Part shown: one piece after another, positions 8,807 to 16,129 of the stretch
Numbering within the stretch: the first letter of the stretch is position 1
How the letters are laid out: the number at the start of each line of letters is the position of its first letter
Assembly: GCA_964479585.1 (NCBI GenBank)
Contig: CAYZMP010000010.1
Coordinates: forward strand, 1 to 42,477
DNA length: 42,477 nt
Reading direction: 5' to 3'
Source: UBA6182 sp964479585
GTDB taxonomy: Bacteria > Bacillota_I > Bacilli_A > Erysipelotrichales > Erysipelotrichaceae
Notes under the pieces: model-generated
Database searches by the model: none
Told to the model about the DNA's origin: nothing
What the model saw: the letters and a program-made list of their open reading frames with translations, nothing else
Position numbers and translations under genes: made by a program

Positions 8807-9235
8807 ATGGATGCATTAATTCACACATTACACGATGTCGTACTTACAGTCACTGAGATATTAATTAACTTGTTCGAATTATTTGGAGCAGTTATTATTT
8901 TATATATTGGTGTCTTGACTGTATACAAGTTTTTTAGGCTACGCTACACACAAACATCAACGGAACTTAGAATTCGTTTTGGTCGTACCATTTCACTAGG
9001 TCTACTCTTTTATTTAGCAGCGGAGATTTTCAGAATGATTACCATACGTGATACTAATGACTTAATTATCGTTGGAGCAATTATTGTGCTACATGTCATT
9101 ATTTCGCTACTAATTGCATGGGAAGTTGAACATGGATTAAAAGTAGTGAAAGAAGAACAAGAAATGGACCTTGAATGTGAAGATGGAAATTGCTTTGATG
9201 AAGATGATGATTTAACAAGTAAAATAGCGCGATAA
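8807..9235 (+). CDS. DUF1622 family small membrane protein
   Basis: A 142-aa protein matching the DUF1622 pattern: an N-terminal hydrophobic helix (about 14-42), a basic stretch with LRIRFGRTISLGLLFYLAAEI (a characteristic segment, about residues 54-74), and two further hydrophobic helices to about residue 107. The C-terminal tail is strongly acidic with two Cys in CEDGNC, which might bind a metal; that is speculative. GTGAGGG lies 8 nt before the ATG. The function of the family is not established to my knowledge. The gene stands alone, divergent from the c-di-GMP operon and convergent with the malic enzyme gene, with its stop codon in the loop of a shared terminator. Confidence 0.8.
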   Translation: MDALIHTLHDVVLTVTEILINLFELFGAVIILYIGVLTVYKFFRLRYTQTSTELRIRFGRTISLGLLFYLAAEIFRMITIRDTNDLIIVGAIIVLHVIISLLIAWEVEHGLKVVKEEQEMDLECEDGNCFDEDDDLTSKIAR

Positions 9236-9250
9236 GCGCTATTTTTATTT
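9221..9250. terminator. bidirectional terminator between DUF1622 and malic enzyme genes
   Basis: AAAATAGCGC (9221-9230) pairs with GCGCTATTTT (9236-9245) around loop GATAA, followed by TTTATTT. The DUF1622 stop codon TAA sits in the loop. Reading leftward, the malic enzyme stop is at the foot of the same hairpin. Confidence 0.85.
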
Positions 9251-10414
9251 CTTTATTTGTTTTACTTCATCACTTACTTGTTGAGCCACAATCTCGGCAA
9301 CCCTCTCATCAAAAGGTGAAGGAATAATATAATCAGGTGTTAGATCTTCTTCTTTAATTATTGAAGCGATACCTTTAGCAGCGGCTAACTTCATTGACTC
9401 TGTTATGTTTGATGCTTTCGATTGTAAAGCTCCTTTAAATAACCCTGGAAATGCAAGCACATTGTTAATTTGATTTGGAAAATCTGATCGTCCTGTCCCT
9501 ACAATAAAAGCACCTGCTGCTTTTGCATCATCATAAGGTATTTCAGGATCAGGATTGGCAAGGGCAAACACAATCGGTTTATCATTCATCGAAGCAATCA
9601 TTTCTTTGCTTACAATATTTGCGACTGAAACACCAACAAACACATCTGCATCTACCATTTCTTCAGCCATGGTTTTTTTACTATTGTTTGTATTAATAAA
9701 CTCACATAGTTCTTGTGATAAGAAATCATACGATGCTTTATCATCTTGGTTAAGTTGACCAGAACTTTTAAAACCATGAATGTTTTTTACTCCAAAATCA
9801 CGCAACATATAAATGATGGATGATCCAGCAGAACCTACTCCACTTACAACAACTTTGATGTCTTCTGGTTTTTTATTCACTAATTTTAAAGCATTGATTA
9901 GTCCAGCAATGACTACAATAGCTGTACCATGTTGATCATCATGAAAAACAGGGATGTTTAACTCTGCTTTTAAACGTCTTTCAATCATGACACATTTTGG
10001 TGCAGCGATATCTTCTAAGTTTATACCACCAAAGGTAGGTGCCAATGCTTTAACAATCGCGATAATTTCTTCAGGATCTTGTGTATCTAAGCAAATTGGT
10101 ATTGCATCTACTCCACCAAAAGATTTAAATAGTGCACTTTTCCCTTCCATAACAGGAAGCGCTGCTTCAGGGCCAATGTTTCCAAGACCTAATACAGCAC
10201 TACCATCACTAACAACTGCAATCGTACGACCTTTCCAAGTTAAATCATAAGCCAATGATTTGTCCTTCGCAATTTCTCGACATGGCTGAGCAACTCCTGG
10301 ACTATAAGCTAGTGCTAAATCATGTTTAGTTTTTAATGGCGAGTTTAAAACCGTTGTAATCTTACCTTTCCACTGGTAATGCTTTTCTAGTGCTTCTTTA
10401 AATATATCTGACAT
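9245..10414 (-). CDS. malic enzyme (malate to pyruvate, NAD(P)-dependent)
   Basis: A 389-aa protein of the short bacterial malic enzyme family: oxidative decarboxylation of malate to pyruvate and CO2. YSPGVAQPC (residues about 37-45) holds the catalytic Tyr region, followed by the SDGSAVLGLGNIGPEA segment, INLEDIAAPKC with the metal-binding acidic residues, FHDDQHGTAIV, and the nucleotide-binding GVGSAGSS in the Rossmann part. The length is normal and there is no extra phosphotransacetylase domain. GAAAGGG precedes the ATG by about 7 nt. It is monocistronic and divergent from the heliorhodopsin gene. NAD versus NADP preference cannot be read safely from sequence. It would feed pyruvate and possibly NADPH. 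Confidence 0.93.
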   Translation of the reverse strand: MSDIFKEALEKHYQWKGKITTVLNSPLKTKHDLALAYSPGVAQPCREIAKDKSLAYDLTWKGRTIAVVSDGSAVLGLGNIGPEAALPVMEGKSALFKSFGGVDAIPICLDTQDPEEIIAIVKALAPTFGGINLEDIAAPKCVMIERRLKAELNIPVFHDDQHGTAIVVIAGLINALKLVNKKPEDIKVVVSGVGSAGSSIIYMLRDFGVKNIHGFKSSGQLNQDDKASYDFLSQELCEFINTNNSKKTMAEEMVDADVFVGVSVANIVSKEMIASMNDKPIVFALANPDPEIPYDDAKAAGAFIVGTGRSDFPNQINNVLAFPGLFKGALQSKASNITESMKLAAAKGIASIIKEEDLTPDYIIPSPFDERVAEIVAQQVSDEVKQIKK

Positions 10415-10439
10415 ACATGTGCCCTTTCTTTTTGGTTAT

Positions 10440-10448
10440 ATTATAACA
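10440..10448 (-). promoter_or_regulatory. extended -10 promoter of the malic enzyme gene
   Basis: TGTTATAAT on the minus strand (TATAAT at 10440-10445) is an extended -10 element about 25 nt before the ATG. No convincing -35 is present. Confidence 0.55.
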
Positions 10449-10456
10449 TACACTAT

Positions 10457-10486
10457 GTTTACATCAGATATTCAAAATAGTTTACA
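10457..10486 (+). repeat. direct repeat GTTTACA in the heliorhodopsin/malic enzyme intergenic region
   Basis: GTTTACA occurs at 10457-10463 and again at 10480-10486, 23 bp apart (about two helical turns). The second copy contains the heliorhodopsin -35 box. It may be a tandem activator or repressor site, or chance in AT-rich DNA. Confidence 0.3.
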
Positions 10487-10509
10487 CTTATAAAGCAGTA
10501 AAGTATAAT
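10481..10509 (+). promoter_or_regulatory. strong sigma-A promoter of the heliorhodopsin gene
   Basis: TTTACA (10481-10486) and TATAAT (10504-10509) are 17 bp apart, differing from consensus at one position of the -35 only. The predicted start near 10516 leaves about 25 nt before the ATG, including AAAGGGA. Confidence 0.8.
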
Positions 10510-10540
10510 AAACTAATCATAAGAAAGGGAAAGAAAACTT

Positions 10541-11317
10541 ATGGAACAAACATTTAAAAAGCTTAGAAAATTTAATTTAGTAATGGGATTTTTGCACTTT
10601 ATTCAAGCACTAGCGATGTTGTTTTTGGCAACGTCCGTCATTCAAACGATTTCAGAATTTCAACCGACGATTGTTCAATATTACATTTCATTTAACACTG
10701 AAACTCAATCACTAGGAGTTGTCTCAAAAGAACTGTTTGAATTACCATTTGGAGTTTTAGTATCCATGTTTTTGTTTATATCTGCCTTTGCGCATTTCTT
10801 TATTTACTTAAAGAAAGACAAATACACGGAAAACTTAAAACAAGGAGTCAACCCATATCGTTGGTTTGAGTATGCTCTTAGTTCATCAATTATGATTGTA
10901 TTAATTGCTACTTTGTTTGGTATTTATGATATTGCATCGTTAATTTTGATTTTCTTAATTAATGCTGCCATGAACTTATTTGGCTTAGATATGGAATTAC
11001 TTAACAGTAAAAAAGAAAACAAAGTAAACTGGGGACCTTTTATTTGGGGTAGTGTCGCTGGAATAGGACCTTGGATTGCCATCTTTATTTACATGTTTGG
11101 TACAGGTAACTTTGATATGGTTCCTTGGTTTGTATGGGCGATTGTTATAACTTACTTCATTGCCTTTAATACATTTCCAATTAACATGATCTTGCAATAT
11201 AAGAAAGTCGGGAAATGGAAAGACTACTTGTATGGTGAAAGAGTGTATATTGTTTTAAGTTTAGTCGCAAAATCGATATTGGCTTGGCTTGTTTTGTTTG
11301 GCGCGATGCAACCATAA
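10541..11317 (+). CDS. heliorhodopsin (retinal-binding, inverted-topology rhodopsin)
   Basis: A 258-aa seven-helix protein with clear heliorhodopsin signatures. RWFEYALSSSIMIVLIA (residues 107-123) is the helix-C motif with E110 as the expected Schiff-base counterion. INAAMNLFGLDMEL follows in helix D. GERVYIVLSLVAKSILAW (232-249) is helix G with K244 as the retinal-binding Lys. His19 and His85 sit in helices A and B, where other heliorhodopsins have conserved His. Family knowledge: heliorhodopsins are not type-1 pumps, insert with the N-terminus inside, have slow photocycles suggesting a sensory role, and are found mainly in monoderm prokaryotes. No carotenoid or retinal synthesis gene (brp/blh) is in the window, so the retinal source is unknown. 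AAAGGGA lies 10 nt upstream of the ATG. Monocistronic, with its own promoter and terminator. Confidence 0.95.
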   Translation: MEQTFKKLRKFNLVMGFLHFIQALAMLFLATSVIQTISEFQPTIVQYYISFNTETQSLGVVSKELFELPFGVLVSMFLFISAFAHFFIYLKKDKYTENLKQGVNPYRWFEYALSSSIMIVLIATLFGIYDIASLILIFLINAAMNLFGLDMELLNSKKENKVNWGPFIWGSVAGIGPWIAIFIYMFGTGNFDMVPWFVWAIVITYFIAFNTFPINMILQYKKVGKWKDYLYGERVYIVLSLVAKSILAWLVLFGAMQP

Positions 11318-11346
11318 AAAAAGCCATAAGCAATGCTTTGGCTTTT
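11314..11346 (-). terminator. terminator of the hut operon
   Basis: AAAAGCCA (11319-11326) pairs with TGGCTTTT (11339-11346), with an inner AAGC/GCTT stem. Read on the minus strand it ends in seven or more T, so it serves the leftward hut operon. Confidence 0.75.
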
Positions 11347-11375
11347 AAACAGGATGTTAACGTCCTGTTTTTTTT
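11347..11375 (+). terminator. terminator of the heliorhodopsin gene
   Basis: AAACAGGA (11347-11354) pairs with TCCTGTTT (11363-11370) around TGTTAACG, followed by TTTTT. The heliorhodopsin and hut transcripts therefore each have their own hairpin. Confidence 0.8.
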
Positions 11376-11976
11376 ATGCATTTAATTGATTGTAATAATA
11401 CTTCCATTGATGAGCGGCTTCATCGACTTTGTTTTTAATTTGGATTACTTGATGCTCATCATCAATGCTATCGCAATTAATAAGGACATTCTTTTTAGCC
11501 CCTTCAAAGCAACTATTTAACATTAATACACCCACTTCAGCATCACTTTTAAAACTAGGTGGACATAGCGATAATAATTGCAAAGAAATATTGGCAACAT
11601 CATTGACTCGTTGCATGACTTGCAAAGGAATAAAGCTTGCATTTAAAAATCCTTGTTGGATCGCTTGGTTGCGTATAAGTTTCTCTGTTTCTGTTTCCTT
11701 TGGCATTTTAAAGGCCAACATGACTTGATCAAACGCTTCACTGTCTTGTTGGATAAAGTTTGTAAACATCACACTAACTTTATCTAACGTATCAATCATT
11801 TCATCAAGTGTTGTGTGATACTCTTCAAACTTATTTTTAGCGCGCAACAAACGTGCCACCATCAACATTAATGACACCCCTAAAGCACCACTTAAGGCAC
11901 TGACACTCCCTCCTCCTTTTGTAGGATCGGTCGATGCGACTTGATCAATAAACTGTTGCATGGTTAACTCTTTCAT
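11374..11976 (-). CDS. fchA: formimidotetrahydrofolate cyclodeaminase
   Basis: A 200-aa protein of the cyclodeaminase/cyclohydrolase family, equivalent to the C-terminal half of mammalian FTCD. It converts 5-formimino-THF to 5,10-methenyl-THF and ammonia. The N-terminal VASTDPTKGGGSVSALSGAL motif is diagnostic; the rest is helical as in the family. It is the last gene of the hut operon, overlaps hutI by 4 bp (ATGA) and has AAAGGAGA ahead of its ATG. With the separate formimidoyltransferase gene it makes up the bifunctional activity that animals carry on one chain. The operon context makes folate-linked recovery of the formimino carbon from histidine the clear role. Confidence 0.9.
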   Translation of the reverse strand: MKELTMQQFIDQVASTDPTKGGGSVSALSGALGVSLMLMVARLLRAKNKFEEYHTTLDEMIDTLDKVSVMFTNFIQQDSEAFDQVMLAFKMPKETETEKLIRNQAIQQGFLNASFIPLQVMQRVNDVANISLQLLSLCPPSFKSDAEVGVLMLNSCFEGAKKNVLINCDSIDDEHQVIQIKNKVDEAAHQWKYYYNQLNA

Positions 11977-13229
11977 ATTGTCTCCTTTGCTTGTGTATGG
12001 ATGATGTTTCCATTTTTAAGTATTGTATGTGCTTGATTAATACCCATATGATACACCAAATGGGTATAACTAGGACAATCAAAGATAACAAGATCAGCTT
12101 TTTTATGTGCTTCTATAGTACCAATAACTTTTGCTTGATTTAAAGCTGCGGCACCATTTAGTGTGATGGCACAAATCATCTCTTCGATACTCAAGTCCAT
12201 TTGTAAGACAGCTAAACTCATTAGTAATGGCATGCTATAACTATAACAACTACCCGGATTAAAATCAGTCGCAAGTGCTAGTGCACAACCACTTTCAATC
12301 ATTTTTCGAGCGTTAGCATAAGGCTTTTTAAGCGATAATGCTGTTAAAGGAAGTAGTGTCGCAATAACATCATGATCGGCCATGGCTTGAATGCCTTTTT
12401 CATTAGTCACTAATAAATGTTCAGCAGAAATACACCCTAAATTAGCAGCTAATGTTGCACCATCTAAATCATGTATTTCATCACAATGTAATTTACAATC
12501 AAAGCCAGCTTCTTTAGCACTAGAGAGTATTTCAATAACTTGATCTTGATCGTACGCATTCTCTTCTAAAAAGGCATCAAAAAACTGAGCTAGGTTATGC
12601 TCTTTGACATAAGGAATAAGTTTGTGTTTGATCATGTCAATGTATACTTGAGGATTGTCTTTATGTTGTTTTGGAATAACATGAGCCGCAAGACAAGTTG
12701 AAAGCAACATGTTATCAAACTCCTTGTTTAACTCTGCAATCACTTGCATTTGTTTAACTTCCCCATCAAAGTCTTTTGAGTATCCACTTTTTGCTTCAAT
12801 GGTTGTGACTCCTTGTTCAATCATTTTCTTCACTGTTTTTTTAGCTTGTTTTATTAAGACATCCTTTGGTGTGTTTGTTGTTTTTTCTATACTTTGGTGA
12901 ATACCACCACCAGCTTGCAATATTTCTTGATAACTAACGTTATTAAGTCGTTGATAAAACTCGTTTGCACGATCTTCACCAAACACCAAATGTGTATGCG
13001 AGTCAACTAACCCCGGTAATACAATCTTATTGGTAGCGTCAATGATGGTGGCTTGTGAAAGTTCAATTGGACATTGTGCTTGATTACCAACATAGACAAT
13101 GATGTCATCTTCGATGACAATGATGCTCTCTTTAAAGACAGTAATATCATTCATAGACTGCCCTTTTTTAGCTTGATTACCTAAAAAGGTAACAATTTGA
13201 TTGGCGTTTTTTATAACCGTCGTTTTCAT
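11973..13229 (-). CDS. hutI: imidazolonepropionase
   Basis: A 418-aa amidohydrolase that opens imidazolone-5-propionate to N-formimino-glutamate, the third step of histidine degradation. The metal-binding HTH is in VDSHTHLVFGEDR. Further ligands are in CLAAHVIPKQH, LHCDEIHD and ATDFNPGSCYS, all in family order, and the length is as expected. AAGGAT precedes the ATG. It overlaps ftcD and fchA by 4 bp each, so the three genes are probably translationally coupled. Cytoplasmic; no unusual feature seen. Confidence 0.95.
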   Translation of the reverse strand: MKTTVIKNANQIVTFLGNQAKKGQSMNDITVFKESIIVIEDDIIVYVGNQAQCPIELSQATIIDATNKIVLPGLVDSHTHLVFGEDRANEFYQRLNNVSYQEILQAGGGIHQSIEKTTNTPKDVLIKQAKKTVKKMIEQGVTTIEAKSGYSKDFDGEVKQMQVIAELNKEFDNMLLSTCLAAHVIPKQHKDNPQVYIDMIKHKLIPYVKEHNLAQFFDAFLEENAYDQDQVIEILSSAKEAGFDCKLHCDEIHDLDGATLAANLGCISAEHLLVTNEKGIQAMADHDVIATLLPLTALSLKKPYANARKMIESGCALALATDFNPGSCYSYSMPLLMSLAVLQMDLSIEEMICAITLNGAAALNQAKVIGTIEAHKKADLVIFDCPSYTHLVYHMGINQAHTILKNGNIIHTQAKETI

Positions 13230-14125
13230 GTAAGATCCTTAATGTAATCGTCCAATACTTTGTTTTGCAAAGAATGACTAAACTTAAAGTAATGAGCCAC
13301 ACTCATTAATAAAGACTCTAGCGGTATTAACCCAACGATTTCACTTGCAATTACTTTGGTATTTGCTTGCTTTGCTAAAGCACAGACTTCATCATAAACC
13401 ACATGCATGTTTGTTATTTGGTAGTTAGTTAAGTTCATTGTTACTTGGGTTGTATCACTTTTTTCTAAGTATACTCCCCCTGCTTTTACACATTCAAAGC
13501 CACCACTACTAAAACGAATTTTCTTCGCTATTTCTTTAGCAATTTCAACATCGTTTGTTTCTAAATCAATGTTGTAAGCAATTAGCGGCATCCGTGCACC
13601 AACAGCAGTTGCTCCCGCACTAGGATGAGGTTGATTTGGTCCATAATCAGGCTTAAAGTCTGGTTGCTTCATTTTTTCAGCTAGCCCTTCAAACTCACCT
13701 TTACGCACTTTTGCAAGGTTGACACGATCTGGTGATGTTGCGGCAGCTTCATACAAGTAAATTGGGACTTGTTTACTCTTTGCCAATGCTTTTCCTACTT
13801 TTTGAGCAAGGATTACGCAATCTTGTATTGTTGCATTAGCAATAGGGATAAAAGGGACAACATCCACAGCACCCATTCGTGGATGTTGTCCTTGATGTTT
13901 TCTTAAATCAATACTCTCAATGGCTATTTCACAACTTTGTAGTACTGCTTCTTTTAATGCGTTGGCTTCACCTAATACTGAAATGACGGTGCGATGATAA
14001 TCACTATCGGCTTCGACATTCATTAAGGTAACTTTTTGTTTATTTTTAAAGGGTTCAGTTACTTTATCAATGATGGATTGATCTTTACCTTCACTGATGT
14101 TAATGACACTTTCAATGATCTTCAT
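13226..14125 (-). CDS. ftcD: glutamate formimidoyltransferase
   Basis: About 299 aa, matching the transferase half of FTCD. It moves the formimino group from N-formimino-glutamate to THF, releasing glutamate. The start VINISEGKD, the QHPRMGAVDVVPFIPI motif and the HPSAGATAVGARMPL segment are characteristic. The start at 14125 is preferred over 14179 because AAAGGAAG lies just upstream and the family begins at MKIIESVINISEG. It overlaps hutU by 14 bp and hutI by 4 bp. The organism therefore uses the folate route rather than HutG formiminoglutamase or the HutF route. Confidence 0.93.
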   Translation of the reverse strand: MKIIESVINISEGKDQSIIDKVTEPFKNKQKVTLMNVEADSDYHRTVISVLGEANALKEAVLQSCEIAIESIDLRKHQGQHPRMGAVDVVPFIPIANATIQDCVILAQKVGKALAKSKQVPIYLYEAAATSPDRVNLAKVRKGEFEGLAEKMKQPDFKPDYGPNQPHPSAGATAVGARMPLIAYNIDLETNDVEIAKEIAKKIRFSSGGFECVKAGGVYLEKSDTTQVTMNLTNYQITNMHVVYDEVCALAKQANTKVIASEIVGLIPLESLLMSVAHYFKFSHSLQNKVLDDYIKDLT

Positions 14126-16121
14126 GGTACTCTTCCTTTCTTTTAATGAGTGCTTGTTGAATAAGAGTTCTGTTTGCAAGTTGAGGCTTGCTTACAACTC
14201 CATAATCCTGTTGGTTAAATTGCTCAATGGTTTTAAGTGCTGGTTTATTTCGTGCCCAACTACGACGAGCAACACCATTGATTACATCCCACATCATGGC
14301 ACGTTGAATAACTTCATCAATACGGGTTGAACCATCCAACACCAACCCATAACCACCATTAATCGATTTGGATATTCCAACACCACCACCATTGTGTAAA
14401 GCAACTAAACTCATGCCCATGGCAGCATTTCCAGCGAAACTTAAGGTTGCCATATCTGCCATGATGTTGCTGCCATCATAAATGTTGCTAGTTTCTCTAA
14501 ATGGTGAGTCAGTAGAACCAGTATCATGATGATCACGACCTAACATAATAGGACCAACTTTGCCATCTCGCACAAGCTCATTAAAAGCTAATGCAATCTT
14601 TAATCGCCCCCAAGCATCTTGATACAAAATACGAGCTTGTGAACCTACCACTAATTTGTTTTCTTTTGCATTTTTAATCCACTCATAATTATCTTTATCT
14701 TGTTCACGCTTGGTTGGATCAATACAACTCGCTGCAACCTCATCTGTTATCTCTAAATCAGCAGGATCATTACTTAAGCAAACCCAACGAAATGGTCCAT
14801 AACCATAATCAAACAAACATGGTCCTAAAATATCTTCCACATAGGAAGGATAAATAAATCCTTCACTAGCATCGTTTATGTTTTTTGCTACTTCCTTTGC
14901 ACCTGCATCGTAGATAGCTTTTAAGAAACTATTACCATAATCAAAAAAGTAAGATCCTTTGTTTGACAATGCCTCAATCGCTTTATAATGTCGTTTTAAT
15001 CCTTCTTCTACTTTTTCTTTAAATCGTTGTGGGTCTTTATTTAGTAGTTTACTTCGCTCTGCAAAGCTCAATCCAATTGGTGTATATCCACCTGTTGTGG
15101 CTTCATGACATGATGTCTGATCAGAGATTAAGTCAATGTGTATATTATTTTCTAAGGCATACTCTAGTAATTCTACGACATTACCATGATACGCAATGGC
15201 TAGTGGACGATGTTGATTTTGCGCTTTTTTTGCTAAATCAAATGCTTCTTTCACATCCTTTGTCACTACATCAACCCATCCTTGATCAAAACGAGTTTTT
15301 ATTCGTGAGTCATCCACTTCCGCAATAATACCAACCCCTTGTGCTATAACTACTGCTTTTCCTTGAGCACCACTCATACCACCAAGACCTGAAGAAACAA
15401 AGAGTTTTCCTTGTAGTGCTTGATTTTTAGGTATGTTTAGTTTTAATCGTCCTGCATTTAATAAGGTATTGTAAGTACCATGAACGATGCCTTGTGGTCC
15501 AATGTACATCCACCCTCCTGCTGTCATTTGACCATAATTAGCAACACCTAGTGCACTTGCATTGTTAAAGTGTTCAATATCATCGTACATTCCTACCATT
15601 AAACCATTGGTTAGTATTACTCTTGGCGCATCGACATGACTATTAAACAGACCAATAGGATGACCAGAACCGATAAAGAGGGTTTGATTTTCTTCTAGTT
15701 GTTCTAAATAAGCACACACAAGATGATATTGCATCCAATTTTGAAAAACAGCACCAGATTCACCATAGGTGATTAACTCATAAGGATAAAGCGCTACTTC
15801 TTCATCTAAGTTATTGTCAATCATAAGCATAAAAGCACGTGCTTGAAGTGTTTTTGCTTTGTATGTATCAATCGGTTGCGCTTTAAGGTTCTTCTTTAAA
15901 AAGCGATAACCATATATCTTGCCATGCTGGTGCAATTCATCAATAAACTCATCAATAAGCACTTCATGATGCTTTTTTGGAATGTAACGTAAAGCATTAG
16001 CAATAGCCGTTTCTTGTTGAGCTTGTGTTAAAGTGTTGCTTCGTTTAGGTGCTCGACGAACATGAGATTCTAATATTGGATACTCAGGTAAAATGTCAAA
16101 CACGCGTTCAATGATGTCCAT
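14112..16121 (-). CDS. hutU: urocanate hydratase (urocanase), long form
   Basis: A 669-aa enzyme converting urocanate to imidazolone propionate with tightly bound NAD. GSGHPIGLF, VSSGLGGMSGAQGKAVV (NAD-binding), DQTSCHEATTGGYTPIG and LGRDHHDTGSTDSPFRET are all present. At 669 aa it is of the longer class similar in size to animal urocanases, not the roughly 555-aa Pseudomonas/Bacillus type; it carries an extra N-terminal region (about residues 1-90) and insertions. AGGAGA lies 6 nt before the ATG. It lies 8 bp downstream of hutH. Confidence 0.95.
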   Translation of the reverse strand: MDIIERVFDILPEYPILESHVRRAPKRSNTLTQAQQETAIANALRYIPKKHHEVLIDEFIDELHQHGKIYGYRFLKKNLKAQPIDTYKAKTLQARAFMLMIDNNLDEEVALYPYELITYGESGAVFQNWMQYHLVCAYLEQLEENQTLFIGSGHPIGLFNSHVDAPRVILTNGLMVGMYDDIEHFNNASALGVANYGQMTAGGWMYIGPQGIVHGTYNTLLNAGRLKLNIPKNQALQGKLFVSSGLGGMSGAQGKAVVIAQGVGIIAEVDDSRIKTRFDQGWVDVVTKDVKEAFDLAKKAQNQHRPLAIAYHGNVVELLEYALENNIHIDLISDQTSCHEATTGGYTPIGLSFAERSKLLNKDPQRFKEKVEEGLKRHYKAIEALSNKGSYFFDYGNSFLKAIYDAGAKEVAKNINDASEGFIYPSYVEDILGPCLFDYGYGPFRWVCLSNDPADLEITDEVAASCIDPTKREQDKDNYEWIKNAKENKLVVGSQARILYQDAWGRLKIALAFNELVRDGKVGPIMLGRDHHDTGSTDSPFRETSNIYDGSNIMADMATLSFAGNAAMGMSLVALHNGGGVGISKSINGGYGLVLDGSTRIDEVIQRAMMWDVINGVARRSWARNKPALKTIEQFNQQDYGVVSKPQLANRTLIQQALIKRKEEYHEDH

Positions 16122-16129
16122 GTTGTCTC

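Noticed and set aside
11473..15328. Plus-strand reading frames inside the hut genes
   Set aside because: They lie opposite strongly conserved enzymes, have no ribosome sites and read as low-complexity antisense translations.
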